Below, piece after piece: positions 44,461 to 52,925 of a DNA stretch of 64,000 bases. Both the position numbers and the translations under genes were made by a program. Numbering within the stretch: position 1 is the first letter of the stretch; each line of letters starts with the position of its first letter. Origin of the DNA: Chromatocurvus halotolerans (GTDB lineage: Bacteria > Pseudomonadota > Gammaproteobacteria > Pseudomonadales > Halieaceae). The notes below the pieces were generated by a model. That model was not told where the DNA came from. It was given only the letters and a program-made list of their open reading frames with translations, and made no database searches. The stretch lies in contig NZ_SLWX01000003.1 of NCBI RefSeq assembly GCF_004340525.1, positions 124,001 through 188,000 of the forward strand. The letters are read 5' to 3'.

Positions 44461-44486
44461 AAAAGGCCCCGCGAGGGGCCTTTTTT
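44461..44486. terminator. Bidirectional intrinsic terminator
   Basis: GGCCCC (44465-44470) and GGGGCC (44475-44480) form a stem around GCGA, flanked by AAAAAA-type and TTTTTT tracts on the two sides. It ends both the plus-strand receptor/DUF885 operon and the minus-strand regulator gene ending at 44498. Confidence 0.92.
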
Positions 44487-44497
44487 ATGTTCAGGGA

Positions 44498-45329
44498 TCA
44501 GGACGTTTGCAGTCCCGCCGTAATCTCCCTCGATGCCGTAAGAAGCTCCGCCAGTATCCGGGTGCGGATATCTTCCGGGGAAATCCGCGAACTCGGGCAG
44601 CAGACATTGAGGGCGGCGATCACCGTGCCGTCCGATCCTCGAATAGGCACTGAAATCGAGCGCAGCCCGACCTCCAGTTCCTGGTCCACGATCGACCAGC
44701 CGCGGGCCCTGACTTCCTCGATTTCTGCCCGGAGCTTCACCTTCGATACGGTGGTAAGCGGGGTGACTTTTTCAAAGTCACCCTCGTCGAGGTATCTCTG
44801 CAGTTTGTCATCAGACAGCGCGGCCATCAGCACGCGCCCTGTCGATACGGCGTGCACCGGTGCACGGCTGCCCACGCTGATTCCGATATTCACCAGCCGG
44901 TCCGAGTTTGCCCTGGCGACATAGGTTACGTCGTAACCGTCGAGTACGGCCGCGAAGCAGGATTCTTCCAGCGTCTCGGAGAGCGAGTTCATGATGGGCT
45001 GGGCGACTTCCCAGATACCCATGGACGAGATGACGGCGAACCCCAGCTTGAGTACCTTGGGCTGCAGTGAAGTACTTGCCGTCGGTCTGCGCGTAGCCCT
45101 CGCGAACCAGGGTCAGCAGCAGCCGGCGGACAGTGGCCCGGGTCATGCCCGTTGCCCTCGCCATGTCGCTCAGGGTCATCTTTGGCTTGGTGCGCGAAAA
45201 TGCCGAAATGACCTCGAGACCCCTGGCCAGCGAGTTGATGAAGTCCCGATCGCTGATGCGGGTGGGAACGGACTCATCGTCCATTCCCGGCTCTATCTGA
45301 TCTTCCAGGATCTCAAGGGATTTCGACAT
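44498..45329 (-). pseudogene. IclR-family regulator, PcaR/PcaU/PobR-like, interrupted by a frameshift
   Basis: The first frame (from 45329) encodes the N-terminal winged-helix region: INSLARGLEVISAFSRTKPKMTLSDMARATGMTRATVRRLLLTLVREGYAQTDGKYFT, split here across a typical IclR HTH. The ligand domain continues only in the next frame: LQPKVLKLGFAVISSMGIWEVAQPIMNSL, ending near 44498. The frames join near 45066-45071 if one base is removed or two added, giving about 276 residues, the normal IclR size. No slippery heptamer is visible, so this is a mutation or a sequence error. It lies 21 bases after the aldehyde dehydrogenase gene, probably in one operon. The style is that of regulators of beta-ketoadipate pathways. 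Confidence 0.85.
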
Positions 45330-45350
45330 ATTGTTATTCGCTTGCCTTTG

Positions 45351-46802
45351 TCAGTGCGCGATGCACACGTATTTGATTTCAAGGAACTCATCAATCCCGT
45401 GGTGTGAACCTTCGCGACCCACACCTGACAGCTTCCAGCCGCCGAACGGGGAGCCCTCGTAAGAGGTATTACCCGTATTGACGCCGACAACACCGAACTC
45501 GAGCCCCTCGGTGACACGCCAGATACGGGCATTATCACGTGTAAATACATACGCTGCCAACCCGTACTCTGTATCATTCGCGACACGAATGGCATCGGCC
45601 TCCTCGGTAAAGCGGAAAAGAGGGGCGACCGGACCAAAGGTTTCCTCGCGCGCAATCTTCATGTCGGCGCTGGCGTTGGCAATGACGGTAGGCTCAAAAA
45701 AGGTGCCGCCGAGGGCGTGAGGCTTGCCCCCGGTTGCCAGCGTGCCGCCGTTGGCGAGGGCATCCTCTATGTGTTCCTGAACTTTCAGCACTGCGTCAGT
45801 GTCGATCAACGGTCCCTGCTCGGTGCCTTCCTGCATGCCGTCGCCGACTTTCATGGCACCCACGGCTTTGGAGAACGCCTCGACAAAGTGGTCGTAGATG
45901 CCATCCTGCACATAAATCCGGTTGGCGCAGACACAGGTCTGTCCCATGTTGCGGAACTTCGTGGCAATGGCGCCTTTTACGGCAACCTCAAGGTCCGCAT
46001 CGTCAAACACCAGAACCGGCGCATTGCCGCCCAGTTCGAGCGACAGTTTCTTGACTGTCGGTGCGGCTTTTGCCATGAGGTGGCTGCCGACTTCGGTAGA
46101 ACCGGTGAAGGTGATCTTGCGCACCAGCGGGTTTGTCACAATTTCCTCACCGACAACCGAGGCGCTTCCGGGAACGACCTGGAATACGCCTGCCGGCACG
46201 CCTGCCCGCGACGCCAACTCGCCCAGTGCGAGTGCCGACAGGGGGGTGGCGCTGGCCGGCTTGAGTACCATGGTGCAGCCGGCGGCCAGGGCGGGCGCCG
46301 CCTTGCGCGGGATCATGGCCATCGGGAAATTCCAGGGTGTGATGGCACCACACACGCCGATGGGCTGCTTCATGACCATCATGCGGCGCTCGCGGTCGGG
46401 GCTGGGGATGGTCTCGCCGTAGACGCGTTTCGCCTCTTCGGCGAACCACTCGAAAAAAGCGGCGCCGTAGAGGATCTCTCCCCGCGCTTCTGCCAGTGGC
46501 TTGCCCTGCTCGGCGGTGAGAATGCGCGCCAGGTCTTCACTGTTGGCGACCACCAGATCAAACCAGCGGCGCAGTATCGCGGAACGCTCCTTGGCGGGGC
46601 GCGCGGCCCAGTCTTTCTGGGCGTCGGCGGCGCCCTCAATGGCGTTGACGGTGGCCTCGCGATCGGCGCCATTGACCTCGACGATCACCTGGCCGGTTGC
46701 TGGGTTGTACACCGGAATGGCAGGCCCGCCCGCCGAGTCCGACCAGGCGCCGTTGATGAATACACCGGTACGTAGAAGTTCTGTGTCGTTGAGCTTGAGC
46801 AT
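45351..46802 (-). CDS. NAD(P)-dependent succinate-semialdehyde-type aldehyde dehydrogenase (GabD-like)
   Basis: 483-residue ALDH. ITPWNFPMAMIPRK and GSTEVGSHL form the cofactor site; catalytic Glu lies in LELGGNAP and catalytic Cys in GQTCVCANR; EETFGPVAPLFRF and SPFGGWKLSGVGREG follow. The tandem QTCVC and the overall pattern match succinate/glutarate/2-oxoglutarate semialdehyde dehydrogenases. ATG 46802 (MLKLND) is chosen; a longer frame to 46901 runs through palindromic promoter DNA. It is divergent from the class III aminotransferase, so the two probably convert an omega-amine to semialdehyde and then acid. Confidence 0.92.
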   Translation of the reverse strand: MLKLNDTELLRTGVFINGAWSDSAGGPAIPVYNPATGQVIVEVNGADREATVNAIEGAADAQKDWAARPAKERSAILRRWFDLVVANSEDLARILTAEQGKPLAEARGEILYGAAFFEWFAEEAKRVYGETIPSPDRERRMMVMKQPIGVCGAITPWNFPMAMIPRKAAPALAAGCTMVLKPASATPLSALALGELASRAGVPAGVFQVVPGSASVVGEEIVTNPLVRKITFTGSTEVGSHLMAKAAPTVKKLSLELGGNAPVLVFDDADLEVAVKGAIATKFRNMGQTCVCANRIYVQDGIYDHFVEAFSKAVGAMKVGDGMQEGTEQGPLIDTDAVLKVQEHIEDALANGGTLATGGKPHALGGTFFEPTVIANASADMKIAREETFGPVAPLFRFTEEADAIRVANDTEYGLAAYVFTRDNARIWRVTEGLEFGVVGVNTGNTSYEGSPFGGWKLSGVGREGSHHGIDEFLEIKYVCIAH

Positions 46803-46886
46803 AGTGTCGTGGCCACCGTTAACGTGTGATAGTAAAGCTAGTCTGCCGCGGAGCCTGGCTGGCCGGCCACGCGGCCTGCGCTGAAA

Positions 46887-46906
46887 GTCTGGTGTCGACA
46901 CCAGAC
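46887..46906. promoter_or_regulatory. Perfect 20-bp palindrome, candidate operator
   Basis: GTCTGGTGTC is followed directly by its exact reverse complement, about 85 bases upstream of the aldehyde dehydrogenase start and 110 upstream of the aminotransferase start. There is no T-tract, so an operator is likelier than a terminator. Confidence 0.5.
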
Positions 46907-46930
46907 GGGCGGTTAGAATAGCAGTTTATG

Positions 46931-46963
46931 TATATTGCGAACACCTGTTCGCTGGAAGTTCGC
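46931..46963. promoter_or_regulatory. Candidate IclR (PcaR/PcaU-type) operator in the ALDH-aminotransferase divergent promoter
   Basis: GCGAACACCTGTTCGC (46937-46952) is a perfect inverted repeat of GCGAACA around CC, with a third half-site GTTCGC at 46958-46963 in direct orientation, eleven bases from the second. A palindrome plus one direct copy is the layout described for PcaU-type IclR operators. A TATATT at 46931-46936 could be a -10 element overlapping it. A very similar element lies at 52926. Confidence 0.55.
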
Positions 46964-47015
46964 TACACTTCAGGTTGCCCGCGCGACAGCCTTTGCAGAC
47001 CAGAGAGAGAGCCCC

Positions 47016-48431
47016 GTGTCCAACGCTATTGAAAACCCCGTAAATGCCAGCCTGCTGTCAGATCTGGACCGCCAGCATGTGTTTCACCCGTTCACGGCGC
47101 TTGGCAGTCACGAGCGCGATGGTGCGCCGATTGTGATGACCCACGCCGAGGGCGTGATGATGCATGACAGCCAGGGACGCGATTACATCGATGCCATGGC
47201 GGGCCTGTGGTGCGTCAACGTGGGCTACGGTCGCGAGGAAATTGCCAACGCGATGCGCGACCAGGCGATGGAGCTCTCTTACTGCCACGCATTTTCGTCC
47301 ATGGCCAGCGACAAGCCGGCCATTCTGGCGGGGCGTCTGATTGAGATGGCGCCGGTGCCCATGTCGAAGGTGTTCTTCGGCAACTCCGGATCGGATGCCA
47401 ACGACACCCAGGCCAAGCTGGTGTGGTACTACAACAACGTGCGCGGCAAGCCGGCGAAGAAGAAAATCATTGCCCGCCAGCGCGGCTATCACGGGGTGAC
47501 GGTAATGTCCGCGGGGATGACCGGCCTGCCCGGGCTGCACGCCGGGTTCGATCTGCCGCTCTCCTTCATCAAGCACACCATGGCGCCGCATCGACTCTGG
47601 GAGGGCCACGGCCTGAGCGACGCCGAGTTTGTGGCAAAACTGGTGGACGATCTCGAGCAGCTCATCGCCCGGGAGGGTGCGGACACGATCGGCGCCATGA
47701 TCATGGAGCCGGTCATGGGTGCCGGTGGCGTTATTGTGCCGCCACAAGGCTACTACGAGGCAATACAGAGCGTGCTCGACAGGCACGATATCCTGCTGAT
47801 CGCAGACGAGGTTATCTGTGGTTTCGGGCGGCTGGGGTCGATGTTCGGCTGTCAGGCGATGGGCATGAAGCCGGACCTGATCACGGTGGCCAAGGGCCTG
47901 ACGTCTGCCTATTTCCCGCTGTCGGCCTGCATGGTTTCGGACAAGGTGTGGCAGGTGCTGGTTGCCGGCGGCGACAGGTTCGGCGCTTTCGGGCATGGCT
48001 ACACCTACAGCTCGCACCCGGTGGGTGCCGCGGCGGCGCTGGCCAGCCTGGATCTGCTCGAGAAGGAGAACCTGGTGGAGCAGGCGGGACGGCGCGGCGA
48101 GCATTTGCACAGGCGCCTGCAGGCCGCGTTCGCGGACCATCCGCTGGTGGGTGAGATTCGCGGCTTTGGCCTGATCGGGGCGATTGAACTGGTGGCTGAC
48201 CGCGATGCGCCAAAGGCCTTCGATCCGGCGCTCAAGGTCGCCCCCAGAATTGTCAGCGCTGCGCGCGACCGCGGCATCATCAGCCGCGCCCTGCCGGCTT
48301 CGGACAGCCTCGCCTTTTCGCCGCCGTTCGTGATTACCGAGGCGCAGATTGATCGCGTGGTCGAGGGCGTTCGGGAGGCGGTGGATGAAGTGGCCGCCGA
48401 GCTGAAGGCCAGCGGCGACTGGTCAGGTTAA
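47016..48431 (+). CDS. Class III omega-aminotransferase (PLP-dependent)
   Basis: 471-residue fold-type I aminotransferase. HPFTALGSHERDG opens the domain, GLWCVNVGYGREE lines the active site, FFGNSGSDANDTQ binds the PLP phosphate, LLIADEVICGFGR carries the PLP-binding Asp, and the Schiff-base Lys is in TVAKGLTSAYFP. The closest-looking groups are putrescine-, GABA-, taurine- or beta-alanine:pyruvate aminotransferases. GTG 47016 is preferred, since GAGAGA lies just upstream and SNAIENP begins the protein; the in-frame extension overlaps the operator. It pairs with the divergent semialdehyde dehydrogenase. Confidence 0.9.
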   Translation: MSNAIENPVNASLLSDLDRQHVFHPFTALGSHERDGAPIVMTHAEGVMMHDSQGRDYIDAMAGLWCVNVGYGREEIANAMRDQAMELSYCHAFSSMASDKPAILAGRLIEMAPVPMSKVFFGNSGSDANDTQAKLVWYYNNVRGKPAKKKIIARQRGYHGVTVMSAGMTGLPGLHAGFDLPLSFIKHTMAPHRLWEGHGLSDAEFVAKLVDDLEQLIAREGADTIGAMIMEPVMGAGGVIVPPQGYYEAIQSVLDRHDILLIADEVICGFGRLGSMFGCQAMGMKPDLITVAKGLTSAYFPLSACMVSDKVWQVLVAGGDRFGAFGHGYTYSSHPVGAAAALASLDLLEKENLVEQAGRRGEHLHRRLQAAFADHPLVGEIRGFGLIGAIELVADRDAPKAFDPALKVAPRIVSAARDRGIISRALPASDSLAFSPPFVITEAQIDRVVEGVREAVDEVAAELKASGDWSG

Positions 48432-48447
48432 GGAGAGTTCGGAGGGG

Positions 48448-48492
48448 GGATCGGGGCTGGCGTCACGTCACGTCACGCCACCGCCCCGATCC
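48448..48492. terminator. Long hairpin between convergent aminotransferase and gcvPB
   Basis: GGATCGGGGC (48448-48457) pairs with GCCCCGATCC (48483-48492), extended inside by TGGCGT (48458-48463) with ACGCCA (48475-48480). The loop contains CGTCA repeats. It lies 16 bases after one stop and 20 bases from the other, without T-tracts, and probably serves both genes. Confidence 0.7.
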
Positions 48493-48512
48493 TCAAGCAA
48501 TCTGGGGCCTTG

Positions 48513-50066
48513 TCAGGCCACGCCGCGCTTGCGCTTCCACGCCCGCCAGGTCATGGCCCAGTGATCCGGCTCTTCCAGCGGCTCCACTTTCACTTTCTGT
48601 ACCGCCTGATTGTGCGGCGCGGTCTGCACGATTTCAGGGTTGCTGTAGGCTTCATCCGACACCTGCCTGAGCACCGCAATCCAGTAGTCGATATCTTCCA
48701 GTGACCACATCTCGCCGGCCTCCGGCGTGAACGGATGCGGCACGAGCCACGGTTCATGGGCCATCCAGAAGGCGTCGATACCGAAATCCACCATGCGGTT
48801 CTGCACGTCGGCGACGGTGACGCCGGTATCCTCGTACAGCTCTTCCAGGCTGTAGCGCGTCATTTCCAGGCGCCAGCCGTCTATGTCCGGGTGCGAGCGT
48901 GTCACGCCGCGGATTTTCAGAAGTTCCTTCTCCATGTAGTTGTTCAGGAGAACCGAGATGTCGGCCGCCTCGCTCAGGCCCTCAAGTCCCATCGCCCGTG
49001 TCCAGGCGTAGGCCTTCATGACCTGCTGCAGGTTGCCGTAGTACTCGCGCACCTTGCCGATGGAGTGTGGGCCGGGGTCAGTCAGCGCATAGCGTCCGTT
49101 GTCCAGCGTCACCAGCGGGCCGGGCAGATAGGGCTTTAGCTTCTCGCTGCAGCCGTAGGCGCCCACCGCGGGGCCACCGCCGCCCTTGGGCACGCCGAAG
49201 GTCTTGTGAAGCATGAACATGCAGGCATCGAATCCCAGCTCGGCGGCGCGGATCTTGGTCATCACGCCGTTGAAGTTGGCGTGGTCGTAGAAGCAGAGGC
49301 CGCCCGCCTCGTGCACGATGCGCACCCACTCCTTGATCTCCGGGTTGTACAGGCCCATGTCGTCGGGATTGTTGATCATCAGCGCCGCCGTACGGTCCGA
49401 AACCGCGGCCTTCAATGCGTCGAGTGAGGGGTAGCCCTTTTCATCGAGCGGCAGGGTGATCACTTCGAAGCCGGCGGTGTTGGCCGTGGCGGGACTGCAG
49501 GGGTGGGACTGTATGCTGGTGATAATCTGGTCGCGCTGCTTCAGTTCGCCGCGTGCGGCGTGGTAGGCGCGGGTAATACAGGTATGGGTATAGGCGGCGT
49601 CCGCGCCACCGGCGGCCTGAAAGACGAACTGGTCCATGCCCGACAGCTCGCGCAGCATGAGGTCGAAGTTGTGCACGCCCTCCAGCAGACCCTGCAGGGT
49701 TGACGGGTCCTGTTTCGGGTGCAGCTGGGCCATCTCCGGACGCGCCGCAAGGCGCTCGTTCACCCGCGGGTTGTACTTCATGGTGCAGGTGCCGAACAGG
49801 CTGATACCCATCATGCCCAGGGTTTCCTGGGACAGATGCAGGTAGTGGCGCAGGATATCGGGCTCTGAGAGCTCCGGCAGGGCCGGCCGCTCGGGCCGCG
49901 CCATGGCTGCGGGCACAAGGGCCGCGGCACCACCGACGGCCTCGGCCACGGCGTCCTCGGCCACGGGAAAATGTGCGCCGCGTCGTCCCGGCACGCCCAT
50001 TTCCATGATGACAGGTTCGTCCCAGATCGGCGCCTGGAAACGGCGGAGTTTGACGGGTTTGGACAT
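48513..50066 (-). CDS. gcvPB: Glycine dehydrogenase (decarboxylating) subunit 2-like, GcvPB
   Basis: PLP-dependent half of a split P-protein, 517 residues. It has PPEL-like LPELSEPDILRHYLHLSQETLGMM, the TCTMKYNPRVNE segment, and the PLP lysine in MLHKTFGVPKGGGGP (the family motif is HKTFGxPHGGGGP; here Lys replaces the second His). The start is set at 50066, because GGAGG lies 10 bases upstream; the alternative at 50075 would be only one base from it. It overlaps the gcvPA stop by one base. No gcvT, gcvH or lpd is present in the window, so canonical glycine cleavage is not assured. Confidence 0.88.
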   Translation of the reverse strand: MSKPVKLRRFQAPIWDEPVIMEMGVPGRRGAHFPVAEDAVAEAVGGAAALVPAAMARPERPALPELSEPDILRHYLHLSQETLGMMGISLFGTCTMKYNPRVNERLAARPEMAQLHPKQDPSTLQGLLEGVHNFDLMLRELSGMDQFVFQAAGGADAAYTHTCITRAYHAARGELKQRDQIITSIQSHPCSPATANTAGFEVITLPLDEKGYPSLDALKAAVSDRTAALMINNPDDMGLYNPEIKEWVRIVHEAGGLCFYDHANFNGVMTKIRAAELGFDACMFMLHKTFGVPKGGGGPAVGAYGCSEKLKPYLPGPLVTLDNGRYALTDPGPHSIGKVREYYGNLQQVMKAYAWTRAMGLEGLSEAADISVLLNNYMEKELLKIRGVTRSHPDIDGWRLEMTRYSLEELYEDTGVTVADVQNRMVDFGIDAFWMAHEPWLVPHPFTPEAGEMWSLEDIDYWIAVLRQVSDEAYSNPEIVQTAPHNQAVQKVKVEPLEEPDHWAMTWRAWKRKRGVA

Positions 50067-51475
50067 CAGCTGCATACCTCCTGCAGAGTGTTGGCGAGGT
50101 GGTCGATATCGGTCTGGGTGTGCAGTTCGGTCACGCAGTAAAGCGCACTTCTGCCCAGCTCGGGGAAGGTCTCTGTCAGGTCAATGCCACCGAAGATGCC
50201 CCGCTCGAGGAGCGCGGCGTTGATCTCGGCGACGGACTTCCCGACCCCATCGAAATTGACCACAAATTCCTTGAAGAAGCCCTGCTGTCGTGGCACGGAT
50301 ATGCCCTCAACGGTGTTGAGGCGCTGCGCCGCATAATGTGCACGCTGAATGATCAGCTCGCCGAGTTCGCGCATGCCCTCCGGGCCCAGCAGTGACAGGT
50401 ATACGGCACCGGCGATGGCGTGCAGGTAGGTGGAGTTGCCGGTCCAGTCCTTGCCATCCTCGCGAGAGCCGTAGGAGCTCTGGTGCATCAGTGCCATTGA
50501 GAAGCCGACTTCGCCCTCGCGCGCGGTGTCGGCGATGCTCAGCATCAGGGTCGGGTACTCGTGGGCGTAGCGGGGCTCGTCCCGCGAGGCGATAAAGCCG
50601 CCGAGCCCGCCGCCACAGCTCATGGGAACGCCCATGGGCTGAGTCGAGCCCACGATGATATCGGCGCCATAGTCCCCCGGCGCCTTGAGAATGCCGAGGG
50701 AAAGCGGGTCGACGCCGACGATGGTTTCGGCTCCCGCCGCGCGGGCCATGGCTGCGATTTCCTCAGCCTGGGTCTCGATGATGCCCAGATAGTTCGGCGT
50801 TTCGAGGTAAACCGCCGCAACGCTCTCATCCAGATGCTTCTTCAGGTCGGCCAGGTCAAGCGCGCCGGTGGCCGGATCGCTGGCGATGTCGACCATGGCG
50901 ATATGCGAGGGCATTTCCTCCGGCTCGCAATAGTTGGCGATGACGGCGCGACGCTCGGGATCGAGAATGCGCGGCAGCAGCACCTTGTGGCGTCCGGTCA
51001 GTCGCGACGCCATGCGGATGGCGTGACCGGTGGCGCAGCCCCAGCTGTACACGGGCATGCCCACCATGTCGGCGGCAATCAGCTCACCCAGCTGGCTGTT
51101 GAACTCGAACCAGACCTGATTGCGGCCGTGATCCGAGGAAGGCGTGCCCCACACCGGCGTCAGGAATTCGCTGCGCGACATGATCTCCTGGCAGACGGCC
51201 GGCACATAGTGCTGCCAGCAGCCACCTCCGAGGAAGCTAAGGTGGCTCTCGCAGGACTGGTTCTTTGCCAGCAGCGTGCTGATATGTCGGTTGAGTTCGA
51301 CCTCGGCGCTCAGTGTCGGCGGAAAATTGAAGGTGCCAGCAACCCGGTGTGAAGCCGGTATCTGCTCGAACAGTGCCTCGACGGAGTCGATGCCAAGTTC
51401 CTGCAGCAGCTCCTGCTTGATGCTGTCGACCGAGTTGGGCATGAAGGGATGCGCTCGGCGAACTGCCTCTTTCAT
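50066..51475 (-). CDS. gcvPA: Glycine dehydrogenase (decarboxylating) subunit 1-like, GcvPA
   Basis: Partner half of the split P-protein, 469 residues: HPFMPNSVDSIKQELLQELGIDSVEALFEQIP at the N-terminus, FLGGGCWQHYVPAVC (family FLGAGxYxHxxP), TPVWGTPSSDHGRNQVWFEFNSQL (family TPYQPExSQGxLQxxFE, clearly diverged here) and TLMLSIADTAREG. The TPYQPE/SQG region differs strongly from ordinary GcvPA, which suggests a different amino acid substrate. ATG 51475 follows GGGAGA at 8 bases. A palindromic operator candidate lies just upstream. Confidence 0.8.
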   Translation of the reverse strand: MKEAVRRAHPFMPNSVDSIKQELLQELGIDSVEALFEQIPASHRVAGTFNFPPTLSAEVELNRHISTLLAKNQSCESHLSFLGGGCWQHYVPAVCQEIMSRSEFLTPVWGTPSSDHGRNQVWFEFNSQLGELIAADMVGMPVYSWGCATGHAIRMASRLTGRHKVLLPRILDPERRAVIANYCEPEEMPSHIAMVDIASDPATGALDLADLKKHLDESVAAVYLETPNYLGIIETQAEEIAAMARAAGAETIVGVDPLSLGILKAPGDYGADIIVGSTQPMGVPMSCGGGLGGFIASRDEPRYAHEYPTLMLSIADTAREGEVGFSMALMHQSSYGSREDGKDWTGNSTYLHAIAGAVYLSLLGPEGMRELGELIIQRAHYAAQRLNTVEGISVPRQQGFFKEFVVNFDGVGKSVAEINAALLERGIFGGIDLTETFPELGRSALYCVTELHTQTDIDHLANTLQEVCS

Positions 51476-51503
51476 TCTGGTATCTCCCAGCGTAAAGTGG
51501 ATT

Positions 51504-51522
51504 TTGTGCGCATAACGCACAA
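51504..51522. promoter_or_regulatory. Candidate IclR/PcaR-type operator between gcvPA and the AcoX-like gene
   Basis: TTGTGCG, CATAA, CGCACAA form a 7-bp inverted repeat around 5 bases in the divergent promoter region. The core GTGCG-N5-CGCAC has the half-site type and spacing recalled for the Pseudomonas PcaR operator (GTTCG-N5-CGCAC). A further TGCGTATT lies at 51527-51534. Confidence 0.5.
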
Positions 51523-51633
51523 TTGATGCGTATTAACCAGATAGTGCCTTTTTCTGTTCCTGTTGACAATGATGATGGTCGCCGTCGTCAAATCATGTCG
51601 GGCAGATCCTGTGCACGCAGCGGGCGAAGACAC

Positions 51634-52776
51634 ATGAACGGTAACAGGAAACGCGTGGGCCTGGTGGTCAACCCGGTAGCGGGGATGGGCGGTGCGGTGG
51701 GCCTGAAAGGCACGGACGGGGCTCTGGTCGAGGAAGCGCGTCGCCGCGGGGCGCAGCCAATGGCGCAGAAGCGAGCGGTCACTGCGCTTGAAGCCCTTCA
51801 GCGGGCTGAGCAAACCATCGAGGTTCTGACCTGCGCCGGAAGCATGGGCGCCGATGCGGCCGGGGCGGCGGGCCTTCCGCACCGCGTTGTGTTCCACCCT
51901 GATGACCCCCCGGGTGCGGCGGATACGCGTAATGCCGTAACTACGCTGCTGCGGGAGAATGTGGAACTGCTGCTGTTCGCCGGCGGCGATGGCACCGCGC
52001 GGGAGGTCATGGCGTCGGCGGCCGCTCATACGCCCGTGCTGGGCATTCCGGCCGGCGTAAAAATGCATTCTGCCGTGTTTGGGGTCACCGCCATGACGGC
52101 GGGGGATGCGGCGCGGGCGTTTCTCGATAGCGGCTGTCCCGAGACGGCGCTGATACCGGCGGAGGTTATGGACCGCGAGCCGGGGGAGAATGGCGAGCCG
52201 GTGGGCTCCCCGGTGCTGTATGGCTATCTCCGTGTCCCGGCGATGCCCCGACTGATGCAGGCTGCCAAGGCGGTGGGCGCCAGTGATGACGCGGCCCTCG
52301 GTGGGGCACTGCAGCGCCTCGCAGATCAGGTTCAGCGGGACGGGCTGTGCGTTCTGGGCCCGGGCGCCACGCTGTTGCGCCTGAAAAACCTGCTCGGCGC
52401 AACGGGCACCCTGCTCGGCGTCGATGTCTTTGACCACGGCAGGTGCGTTGCCTGCGACGTCGATGAGCGGCAGCTCTGGTCGCTGGTGCGCGATCGGGAG
52501 GCCCGGATCGTTGTTGGCGTCATCGGCGGCCAGGGCTTTCTCTTCGGTCGCGGCAATCAGCAGATCAGCGCCCGCGTCCTGGCGCGCGTCGGGCGACAGA
52601 ACATCGACGTGGTGTCATCGGCGGCGAAACTGGCCAGCCTGCCGGGTGGCGTACTGCGGGTCGATACCGGCGATCCGGCGGTGAATGCGTCGCTCGCGGG
52701 TTATCTGCCGGTTCTCACGGGTAGTGCACGACAGACGCTGTGCAGGGTGATCGATGCGGATACGGAACCTGCCTGA
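51634..52776 (+). CDS. ATP-NAD kinase family protein (COG3199/AcoX-like)
   Basis: 380-residue member of the AcoX/predicted NAD kinase group. RVGLVVNPVAGMGGAVGLKGTDG at the start and the diacylglycerol/NAD-kinase GGDGT motif (LLFAGGDGTAREV) near residue 113, followed by GIPAGVKMHSAVFG (family GIPAGVKMxSAVFA), are distinctive. A C-terminal domain has FGRGNQQIS. True NAD(P) kinase activity is documented for few members; AcoX occurs in acetoin operons. ATG 51634 is chosen as the start of the fold. It is divergent from gcvPA, sharing the operator region, so regulation with the gcvP pair is likely. Confidence 0.82.
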   Translation: MNGNRKRVGLVVNPVAGMGGAVGLKGTDGALVEEARRRGAQPMAQKRAVTALEALQRAEQTIEVLTCAGSMGADAAGAAGLPHRVVFHPDDPPGAADTRNAVTTLLRENVELLLFAGGDGTAREVMASAAAHTPVLGIPAGVKMHSAVFGVTAMTAGDAARAFLDSGCPETALIPAEVMDREPGENGEPVGSPVLYGYLRVPAMPRLMQAAKAVGASDDAALGGALQRLADQVQRDGLCVLGPGATLLRLKNLLGATGTLLGVDVFDHGRCVACDVDERQLWSLVRDREARIVVGVIGGQGFLFGRGNQQISARVLARVGRQNIDVVSSAAKLASLPGGVLRVDTGDPAVNASLAGYLPVLTGSARQTLCRVIDADTEPA

Positions 52777-52884
52777 CGGTCTGCTGCGTCAGTATTTTAC
52801 TTCTTGGGCGCAACATTGGTACGCCTTGAGAACGTGGACAGGGTGGTATTCCTGCGCTCTGCACCGGGCTTTCTCGTTTTCTTG

Positions 52885-52913
52885 TTGACAAAAGTCGCGC
52901 TGCTGACTATTTT
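52885..52913 (+). promoter_or_regulatory. Sigma-70 promoter upstream of the S9 peptidase gene
   Basis: TTGACA (52885-52890), a 17-base spacer and TATTTT (52908-52913) form a near-consensus promoter with transcription predicted from about 52920. Confidence 0.65.
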
Positions 52914-52925
52914 TGCGTTATCAAT

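Noticed and set aside
44498-45329. Programmed ribosomal frameshift in the IclR gene
   Set aside because: No slippery heptamer or stimulatory structure was seen at 45060-45075, and IclR genes are not known to use it; mutation or error is likelier.
47058-48140. A 360-codon minus-strand frame opposite the aminotransferase
   Set aside because: His/Arg-rich antisense shadow with no domain pattern.
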